From positions 2,331,051 to 2,395,050 of the forward strand of contig FJUW01000007.1 of assembly GCA_900074885.1 (NCBI GenBank): a DNA stretch of 64,000 nucleotides, written 5' to 3'. Shown here piece after piece: positions 55,201-64,000 of the stretch. Each line of letters begins with the position of its first letter. The stretch's first letter is position 1. The translations under genes were made by a program, and so were the position numbers. Source of the DNA: Rhynchosporium graminicola (taxonomy: Eukaryota > Ascomycota > Leotiomycetes > Helotiales > Ploettnerulaceae). Under the pieces are notes generated by a model. The model was not told where the DNA came from, did not search any database, and was given only the letters and a program-made list of their open reading frames with translations.

Positions 55201-58200
55201 ATTCTACAGGCTTAGATATATCTATAATACTAAGATATCATAACAATGAATTTTAAGAAGTCCTTCGAGCTCTTAGTGCCGTGTTCCGGGCGTTCAGACC
55301 CACGTCGTTTGTTTACTTTCAAGAGTCACTAATCACAGCTTCCAGCCTTATTCACGTATACGTACCGTTTATTGCAGATAAGATATGGTGAATCTATAAT
55401 ATTCCCGACTACTAATACACTTGTACTTGATCTAATTATTGTTTTTACATAGCACTCTAATCACAATAGCCCTCCTCAACTCCATCGCAACCTGGCTCTC
55501 CAATCTCTTCGGTCGCAATAACAACAACGACAATAATAACAACAATGACAACGGCGAAAGACTCGGCCATATCTTCCCGGTCCTTCAGCACCAGTATTCG
55601 GTCCCTTTCCCCCGCCGCCACTGCAAGGTCTGTTCCGTGCTCGCCGGCGCCAGCTCTGAGACTTCGTCTCTCTTGAGCCACTGTACGTTCGATACGGAGA
55701 GTTAATTTGGGGATGATGAGGGTGGGGAGAAAGAAGAGTATAGTGAAGGGGAGGAGGATGAGAATGGAGAAGAAGAAGAGAAGGCTGGCGCTAAATCTTG
55801 GGCATGGATTTGCAGCTGTTTTGGACGCTGGAACTAGAGATGAAAGATTGTTGTAGCATGATGCGTAAGGTTTTCTGGGATTACAACCGAGATACGTTGG
55901 TTCGACTTTCCGCATTCGAAAGACTAACTGTCGTATTTCATGAAATATTGACTTCCTTCAATGGCTTTCAAGGCTGTATTGATCATGCAAAAGCCTGAAC
56001 TGCTTTACCAACGAGTTCAAACGAGGATACGCGTTCATGATAAGCCTTTTTGTTTTTAGGCCAAAATGGACTCTGTAATTAAACCTAGAGGTCATTCAAG
56101 TTACTAGTCAAGAACGCAAAACAACACTTTGCATACTGCCAGAAGTTACTCTTCCATGCGAAACCAAGTGCCTACTTGTCACTCTGAATATTGCGGTCTC
56201 AGATCAGGAAAGCGATAATAATTCCGCCTTTAAAGGAGCAAGTGCATGTTTTGATGCTAAGCATCGACCTAAACAAGCACCACCTAAGCATCGCTTGTGC
56301 TGAGGTCGTGCATGATGCCGCTACCCCTTGGATCCTAAACCTAGTTCATACAACGTAAGATATGTCAGTTCCCTGGCTGCTTCGTACGAAATGATTTTGT
56401 TGCAAGTAGCAATTTTTTGTGGCGTGCAGATCATCGCCACAATTCCACCGACGTATCATGGAAATGCCCGGGCATCCGAATATCCTTTTCTACTGCAACG
56501 CCCGCCTTGCAGCGAGAATGTTGACACGTTCTGGTCATGAGCACAATTCGTGGCCCTGTTGCACATCGTAGAAAGTGGGCCGTGCTTTCACCTCATCTTT
56601 TCTCCTTCTCGAAGACATTTCGAAGCGCATTCAAAGTATCTCATCGTACTCTGTGGTCTTTGCTCCTACGGTTTTCTTACTGGCTAATCCTGTCGCTTAG
56701 AACAAAGGCAGCTTTAAGATTTTTATTTTTACTTACAACGCTAGGTTATCCTTGTCTCCAGCTTTCAAATACTTGCATGTTACACGTTTTACGTAGGGAA
56801 AGCTTCCGGTTGCACCATCACATCGAAAGTTAGACAAAAAAGCCGACGGGAAGCTTGGAGGCGGAAGAGATTGTAGAGTTTTTGTTGCATACCAAGTATC
56901 TCAGGAGCTACTCCGCATATTTCCGGGTCCGGACGACTGGTCCTTGAGCACGCAGCGCAAGTGCAAACTCTATACGGTAGAATCGGCAACGCCATATTGC
57001 GAAGACCGTCGAACGAGGGTCGGGATTTGGGTTTGAGCCAGTCGAGACGAAGCTGCGTCATTGCATGTCTTCCAAACAAGACTTAGAGTCTTGGGTATGG
57101 TTTTTTAAATAGAATGAAACTTTTTTTGGTATACATCGGACTGAACCTAAAATGCCTTACGAATTTGATCATGTCCTAGGTCGGTCTATCATCTCGGTAA
57201 TGTGTTCCCCATGTATAAAACTAGGCTGCACTCCGATTCGTCTCCAATTGTGTGAGTTGACCTTCATGCATACAGCTTCGTAGTGAAAGTACATATACTG
57301 TCTAAGCTAATGGCTCTGACCAACGCCATCTGACACGCTCCGAAGTACTGAATTTGCCTATCTCAACCTTTCTATTCTGTGCTGGGCAATATAATTTTAG
57401 CTGCATCGTGGAAAAGCAATAGCAATGTCAACAATCAAAGCGATTGCTTGTAACGTAAATGTTTTCCTCGGATCCCGTGAGCAGCCTACGCGAATACTCT
57501 TCCCTAAAGATTGAGTTGAAGCAGCATTTTCATTGCTAAAAATCATCATTGTGGGTTTCTAGTAATGTACGATGATTGCTTCAGTCACCACGGTAATAGG
57601 ACATTCCTTTGAATCTCTGCGTCCTGCTATCGAAACGATTAATAAAACCAACGTGAAGCAGTCGCTAAGAAACAAAGATTTCAAAAATAGACACACCTCC
57701 CGGCAGACAATAAACATCAAACAGCCAAACAAATCCATCTCCTTCAACTTCCAAGGTTACCCACGAAGGGAAACACCAGGGGCTATTCTTTTGTGGCAAA
57801 ACCAACTCCAACTCGCGAATTGAAAGAAAGCAAGGAAGCCTTCCTCATCATGTTATTTTGTTGCACTTCGCAAATCCCACGCGGAATACGGAAACATTAT
57901 TCCGGAGTTTCAAGCTTGACATGAAGCATGGCCTAGCATAGGATTATTGGGTCGGATCGCTTCCAGAAGTGCCAGTGCCAGTGCCAGTGCCAGCCAGCGG
58001 TTTTGAGGCCGTGGTTAGTTGTTGGAGCGTGCGCCTAAGTCGGAGAATGGGCGCGGCCCGTCCCGTGCCTTGGTCCTGTCAAATTGCGACTTCTTGGTCA
58101 TCTCTTGATAAGAATATATTCATCAAGCCTCGTTGATGTCGCGTTTGGGTAAAATCAATTTACTTAGAGATACTCCTACCACAAATTTCGAGGTTCGAGG

Positions 58201-58552
58201 CTCGAGGCCCCTCGTTCCTGCAATTTACCGTGTAAGCCTGACAGCACCCCCTATACTGCCCGACAACAGAGAATGCGAAGCTGGTTTAACTTCAGCAAGC
58301 CAGCAGTTGAGCACTACAGCATATAAAACCCGGAGCAGATGAACCATTCTACTGTCTTGACCTTTTCCGCAGAACTTTCACCGTACTGATGTCTATTTAA
58401 ACAATCGAAACAGGGGAAGCGAAGGGGCATCAATGGTAACGGTCAGGCACGCCAGGGGTACCAAAATAGGCTCCAGGCTGAATTTGAATGCCTAGGCGAT
58501 TCCTTGGAATACTCTGTCTAATTTAGCTGAATGATGCACACTCCTTTCGATT
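52241..58552. other. 6.3-kb AT-rich, gene-poor region
   Basis: No gene could be supported. Composition is AT-rich from about 52250 to 55450, with scattered short direct repeats. A frame at 55439-55705 (plus) lacks an ATG but follows a possible TTTTTACATAG acceptor; its (AAC/AAT)n stretch codes an Asn run and it matches no family. A reverse frame at 55457-55915 has hydrophobic segments but mirrors the same low-complexity DNA. GTGCCA is repeated four times at about 57971-57995. No transposase or LTR was recognised, though the area has the look of old, mutated repeats. Confidence 0.5.
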
Positions 58553-60226
58553 TTACAACGAGTACCGGAACTCGAGGTTTTGACGATCCGTCAAGTCCAA
58601 GAACTCGTGGTTCTTCTCCACCACATAAGAACCCCCCAGAGCCGCCTTGGCTGCGTCTCTCTTCCTGTTTTCCCTCACCGCCAGCCAACGGATCACATAC
58701 AGATCAATGGTGATCAAGACATAAATGATCACAATAGAAATCTTTGCAGGCAGATATCTTGGGGCATCTTTAACTTGGAAAGTATGCGGTGAGATGATAT
58801 TGCCAATTGTGTATGCAATAGTTCCGATGCACGCCACTGTCACTTTCTTGGTGGAGCCCGCGATGTTAGTGCTGGTGAGTCCAAGTATAGTCGTCCATCC
58901 AATGGGAATACCACCAGAGAGGTAGTATCCAATGAGCGCCGGGGCTTTTTCGGTAGTGGCCATAAGGATGGCGCCGATTATCGATGGAATGTGTCCCACT
59001 ATACAACACCACAACCGCTGGTCCGTTCTCCTTGCAAGCCAAGTGAGCCCAATAAGAACAACAACTTCATATGCTCCAAGAGGGGTGACCAAAAGCAAAC
59101 TTTCTGTAGCTGTGTATCCCATTCCGGTAACGAGGATATTGCCGAAGCTGGTGGCGATTGAGTTTGGGATGTTTGCGGCGAAGACCCAAAATGCATAAAG
59201 CCAAGTATTCGGATCAGTGAGTGCTTCATAGAATTGCTCTTTCTTGAATATTTTGCTTCCGATACCTTGGCCGTTGGCCCTCAGATGCTCAGCATGCAGC
59301 GCCTTCTCTTCTGGGGACAGAAAACCGGCGGACAGAGGCGAGTCGGGTAGGATAAAGAAAAAAGCGACACCAACGAGGACCGTCAGGAGTCCGAGAAACA
59401 GGAAGATGACCTGCCATCCCTTCAGCAAGGCATTGGGGTCTTCTCCAACATGAGTCGCGATTCCGTAAGCCACGAAGCCGCCGAACATCTGAGCGAAGCC
59501 GCACATAGAGAACCATATTCCGACTCGGAAAGCTTGATCTTCTTTCTTACTATTAATGACGTTAGCACAGCAATATCACAATTTCGCGAGATTCGGATAA
59601 AGATAAACAGAGAAGTGTGATCCGACGCCTGATCATTGAAGTTACCGGGCTGGGAACATTACTTACTACCACTGAGAAGTGAACACCACCCAGGCTGGTA
59701 CAATTGCAGCTTCTGCTACACCGAGTAGAGCTCTGCACATCATCAAACCGGCGAAGTTCTTGCACGCAGCAAGACATGCTAGTACGGTCCCCCAAATAAT
59801 CACATTTATCGAAACATATTTCGCAAGAGGAAATAGCTGGATGAGACGGATTGTTGGAAATTCGAACGCGAGTTGCCCGAAGAAGAATATACTGGCAACC
59901 CAATTGAAATCGTCCTTTGTCAAGTAAGTATCTTTCCGAAGTCCCATGACACTGGCATAACTAATGGAAATTTTGTCGATGTATTGCAAGAAGTATACTC
60001 TGAGTGATTGTCAGGTTTGGAGCATAGATTCCAGATGGAATACTTACGCGCAGATCAGAGGCATGATGTATAGATCTACTTTTCGAAGCAGACGTTTGCT
60101 TTTCGCGGGATCAACGGGCCCTAAACCACCACCTTCCAGCATCTGGAGAGCACCATCTGCGTTACTCTGGCTTGGTACGATGGTTTCCGATGGAATCTTC
60201 TCCTCGGATTTGTTGATTTGGGTCAT
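58553..60226 (-). CDS. MFS transporter, anion:cation symporter (Dal5/TNA1-like)
   Basis: Exons 60226-60048, 59999-59667 and 59549-58553 give 502 residues with frame intact. A ~50-residue cytosolic N-terminus precedes twelve predicted helices. Diagnostic ACS features are the first-helix region VDLYIMPLICAVYFLQYIDK, then SISYASVMGLRKDT, WVASIFFFGQLAFEFP, and CRALLGVAEAAIVPAW before FTSQWYKKEDQAFRVGIWFS. The later half shows DPNTWLYAFWVFAANIPNSI, GYYLSGGIPIGWTTILGLTS and IGNIISPHTFQVKDAPRY. These are typical of fungal allantoate, nicotinate, pantothenate and related carboxylate permeases at the plasma membrane, driven by protons. The precise substrate cannot be assigned. The C-terminus is a charged cytosolic tail ending NLEFRYSL. 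The promoter side faces the nucleoside-hydrolase-like gene, transcribed in the opposite direction 2.4 kb away. Confidence 0.93.
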
Positions 60227-62672
60227 CGTCTCGAATTAGTGGTTGAGAACCCAAAGCTGGTCGTGTCTAATGCCTGAACGAAATGATTAAAGGATAGTAA
60301 GGTCTCGTCATACTTATAGCCTTCATCCCACTGTTTCTGAAAGGATTGTCATGTCAGAGTCTTCAAAATCGACTCTGTGCCGCTTTTCTGTGCAAGATCC
60401 AGTCCTTTTCGAGCTGTCTCTCATGCCATCCTCGACCCAATCCTTGGTCCCAAACAAGCACGCCATGTATTGATTTCCATGGGATCCATCAGATGGGGAA
60501 TTATCTTTGGTCGAAACGTACATATACAGACAATTTTCGAAGATTGAAATGCGGAGTTGTGGAGACTTCGACAGTTGACATCGACGGTGACGAATGAGGG
60601 AGTCCCTCGGGTGCAAGATTGCATCACGCCATTACTGCGGAAGAAGACGAAAATTGGAGGCGCAAGCCTCATCTATCTCTCGAGCTGATTCGAGCAACCA
60701 ATAGGAATGTTGAGTCGTTCCGAAGACTGATATTAGACGAAGCCACATACCGGACAACGTGATACATGAGCTTGACATTTGCTTCTTCCATTTTGCGACC
60801 CTCGCCGAGCATAGACAAGTCTTTTCGCTTTCAATCAATGATCGTGACAGCTTCAAGCATATCTACGGACAGAATGAAGTAAACCGTGTCTAAGACCTGG
60901 AAATCCTACAATGGTGTTGTGTTGTCGCATTTGCACGTGGAAACAGATGAAGCACCGAAGGATAACGCGGGTCGACCTACTTATCCGTGCACGCCACACG
61001 ACTCAGCATTGTTCATAGTACACGATTAGACGCTTTTCATCTCAAAAAGAAATGCTTGGTCCAGCTGAGGCTAAAGTGCGAACTGCAACAAACACTTACA
61101 GAAGTGCAATTGGCAACTGGTTCATCGCGTTGATGTCAGGTGATCCATGTTGCCTCTGCTTCTAGCTTTGATGAAAAAAGTACCTCCGAAATCCTTTTCT
61201 CCTGATCGAACGATAATTTGATTATTATATGTTTGTAAATGCCGGTGGTGCCTTTTCATTTATCGCAAGGGTAGTGGAACGAAGCTTTGATGAATATCGT
61301 TTCTGATCTTACAAAGTCCAGCCTTCGACCTCAACGTTGCAGTCCATTTCATGTCACATGGTTTTATAAATCCTCTTCTCCTTGACTGTCTTCGGGCTTA
61401 TGCTATTTTTCAGAGGCGGCCTGAAAATCGGATATGGGTGACTTTCGTCAGGTACTGAAGGCGCTAATTCTCCTGTCATGTCGAGAGAGCATTAGCACAC
61501 TGTTTCACAATAAGAAAGTGCTCCAAAGTCATATACCATTGTGAATTTGAGCAGGTCAAAGTCAAATAGATGGGTTTTGTTAGTGATTTGCCAACTGAGT
61601 CTACAAATAGCTAGCGTACAGGTATGAACAGAGTCTTCGCTATTCCCATAGAATTCTCTTGCACGTCAGACACGCGATCCTCCGTTTGTCACGCTTACAG
61701 AGCTCTTGTAGCGTAGTATGGTATGGTATAGATCGACAATATACAGGAAGGAGAAGTCGTTAAGACGTAATTTTAGGGGTCTAGAGAGGTTTGATATTAC
61801 GATTGCGGTAGAATGATAGTAGATATCTGCGTAATTAGCGCCAGATTTGAGTCGTGTTCACAGTCGAAGCATTGCTCGCCATGACTGTTACAGAAAGGAT
61901 TTGTCAAATCCCTTAGACTAGTCGTCGAGAATTGGCGTCAAGAAATTGAATGCTGCTATTTGTCCGGTAGTATATAGTCAAAAGACAGACGGCTATACAA
62001 CTTCTATTCTACGCGTCTGAAACGGACGTGCGAATATAAGGTTTTAAACAATCAGCCAAAAGTTCAATCTTCTTCCGAATCGAATTCATCTTTAACTTGA
62101 CGAAATGGCAATTTCCAGACCGCCATAGTCTCACATTGACTGAATCAGAAGACTACGCCTAAAAAAGCCTAAGTTGTAATTGACAGTCATGTCGAGAGTT
62201 ACCTCAGGTGGCAAAAACGTCAGACCGCCTCTAATAATTACTATCCGTAATTACGAATTATTTAAGCTTCCGAGTATTCCACTTGCACAGATTTGGTTCA
62301 TCAAAGCCATTTATTTCATGAATGCCAGAAAGCGAAAATAAAAGACCACAGAGTCTTCCGGTTGGCAGAGCCTGGACCCAACAGATAATCAACTGTGGTT
62401 ATCGCATTTTCTTCCGGTATGTAAGTATTTGTTTTCTGAAAGTTTACATTTGCAAGAATGGAGCGGAAACCCTTCGCGAGACTTTTCACGACGGCGCTGC
62501 ACAAGTGCTAGAGATCAGTCTACTAGTCACGTTTCTTTACTAGCAAAATCGTTGGAGATTCCGCTCTAGCTTGACATCATTAAAAAGTTTAAAAACAATC
62601 CATATATTTCCTCGTCTGATCGAGTCTGGGATTTCCTCGAGTTGTGCTTAGGTATTGTATATTCAAGCAGTC
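60227..62672. other. Divergent intergenic region between permease and nucleoside-hydrolase-like gene
   Basis: About 2.4 kb without a credible coding region. Short frames at 60323-60672, 60632-60856 and 62316-62543 overlap on opposite strands and show no domain. The region presumably contains both promoters. The final 150 bp before 62673 are AT-rich. Confidence 0.6.
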
Positions 62673-63958
62673 ATGTATCTCCTGGCAACCATCAATGTGG
62701 TACTCTCACTAGCGGGCTCCGCTTTAGCTTCCCCTTTGCACCAGAAGAAAACAATCAACGCAGAGAAGAGATATGCGATCATCGACAATGACTGGTTATC
62801 CGCGGGATTTATCCCATATCTTCAAGCCTTGGACGCCGGGATAGAAATCCTTGCCATCACATCGTGTCAGTATACATGTATTTCTCAAGAAACTCCACTA
62901 ACCACCTCTTCTAGCAACGGCAAACTCATGGCAAAAGCAATGTGCATACCATGCACTCGCATCTCTTGAAATCGGTAACTTGAGCTGTATCCCCGTCTAC
63001 GAAGGTGCTACGTACCCGTTGATCAACACCTACGAGCGCTTTCAAGCATGGGAAGCTATTCATGGCAAGCTGCCGTGGCAAGGAGCTTTCACACCTTACA
63101 ACGCTACGGCCGAAGCGATGGGTAGGGATCCTACAGCGGGATCTGACCCGAATCGCATTGTGAAAGGTGCTTTCCCTGAAGGTTTGCCAAACATTACAGC
63201 TGTGGCTGGCGTGAGTGCTGCTCAGATCATGATTGAGTCAGTGCATAAATATCCGGGCCAAGTCAGCATTTATACTGCTGGTGCTTTGACTAGCGTCGCC
63301 TTGGCAGTGAGGACGGATGAAAAGTTCGCCAGTTTGGCAAAAGAATTGGTGGTCATGGGTGGATATGTCGATGTTAATATGTTCCAGGTAATCTCAACAC
63401 AATAAAGGATATCCGTAATTGCTGCTAATAATATCAGGCGACCGGAAGCGTTCGGCAAGCAGATATAAATTCAGATATCAACCTCATGTTCGATCCAGAA
63501 GCATCAAAGATCGCCTTGACCGCAGACTTTCCCAACATAGTCATTGCGGGTAATGTGGCAAATCAAGTGCAGTCGACTCAGGAGTTCCTCGACGAGATTT
63601 ATGAAGTCAAGAATCCCTACACGGAGCTCGTCCATAAGTACTACGGGACCAAGTTTCCGTTCTGGGATGAGACAGCGATGGCGATCTTGATCGACCCTTC
63701 GATAGCTACGAATACTAGCACTGGTTTGTTCAGCATCCAAATTTTAGCTGCTTCTGGACTGACGAGAAAATAGTCTATCTCGATGTTGACATTTCATACG
63801 GCTCGCCGTCATACGGTAATATTCACTTATACTCGGAGTATCTGAAACCGCCTAATGTTCGTAATGTTACATACGTCAACCACATCGACGCAGACAAGTT
63901 GAAGGCTATGATAAAGCGTTCGGTGCAGTATCCGAAGAGCTGCGCTACTTTGTCATGA
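62673..63958 (+). CDS. Secreted nucleoside-hydrolase-like protein
   Basis: Exons 62673-62865, 62915-63387, 63438-63723 and 63774-63958 give 378 residues ending in CATLS. The ATG at 62673 opens a clear signal peptide (MYLLATINVVLSLAGSALAS), so the protein is probably secreted. Family features are the N-terminal strand YAIIDNDW then FIPYLQALDAGIEILAITS; SWQKQCAYHALASLEIG; IPVYEGATYPL; VSIYTAGALTSVALAVR; LAKELVVMGGYVDVN; INLMFDPEASKIAL. A late Asp-containing block is FPFWDETAMAILIDPS. Inosine-uridine-preferring nucleoside hydrolases cleave ribonucleosides to base and ribose and bind calcium through N-terminal DTDPGxDDA. Here that segment reads DNDW (residues 38-41) followed by LSAGF, keeping only part of the Asp cluster; fungal secreted relatives share this form. 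Activity is therefore uncertain. The donors of introns 1 and 3 (GTCAGT, GTTTGT) are less usual but both needed to keep frame. Confidence 0.88.
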
Positions 63959-64000
63959 GTGTAGAGGATATTTTATGGTCAAAGTCACATGATTATTAAA

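Noticed and set aside
55439..55705. Plus-strand frame with Asn run
   Set aside because: No ATG, low complexity, and an overlapping reverse frame of similar length; nothing recognisable. A downstream exon role cannot be excluded.

Overview
The window looks like nuclear DNA of a filamentous ascomycete, most likely a leotiomycete (Helotiales-like). Genes are split by short GT-AG introns of about 45-220 bp. The gene families are typical of Pezizomycotina: HET, 2EXR, LaeA-like methyltransferase, Dal5-type permease and a fungal-specific transcription-factor domain. Exon boundaries below were worked out by hand from reading frame, splice sites and recalled family sequence; most models keep frame across every junction. 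No tRNA, rRNA, recognisable transposase or CRISPR array was found. The class-level placement is inference.

Left flank (1-9.9 kb): an accessory region with one intact coiled-coil gene (513-1751, minus). It is followed by AT-rich sequence and two adjacent broken genes: a patatin-like phospholipase (4283-5509) and a HET-domain gene that has lost its middle (5791-6601).

Housekeeping block (9.9-26.4 kb): a LURP-one-related gene on plus, then five consecutive minus-strand genes. These are a Swi5 recombination mediator with a very long SQ/TQ-bearing N-terminus, eIF6, a large RGG/polyQ nuclear-type protein, Rad23, and a four-helix membrane protein with a serine-rich tail.

Repeat-rich gap (26.4-35.9 kb): about 9.5 kb without a credible protein gene. 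It is packed with tri-, tetra-, penta- and hexanucleotide repeats and TAGGTAGG/ACCTACCT motifs; a long regulatory region or noncoding transcript is the simplest reading.

Middle (35.9-52.3 kb): a 2EXR protein, a cysteine-rich unknown, a transcription-factor-like gene of unresolved structure, a DUF3712-type protein, an aldo-keto reductase, a large OCRL-like inositol-polyphosphate 5-phosphatase, Dcp1 (mRNA decapping), and a LaeA-like methyltransferase with 33-bp minisatellite units in two of its introns.

Right flank (52.3-64 kb): AT-rich, gene-poor DNA, then a Dal5/TNA1-like anion:cation symporter (minus) and a secreted nucleoside-hydrolase-like protein (plus). The latter pair could both serve scavenging of nitrogenous or nucleoside compounds, but they are 2.4 kb apart and nothing shows they are co-regulated.
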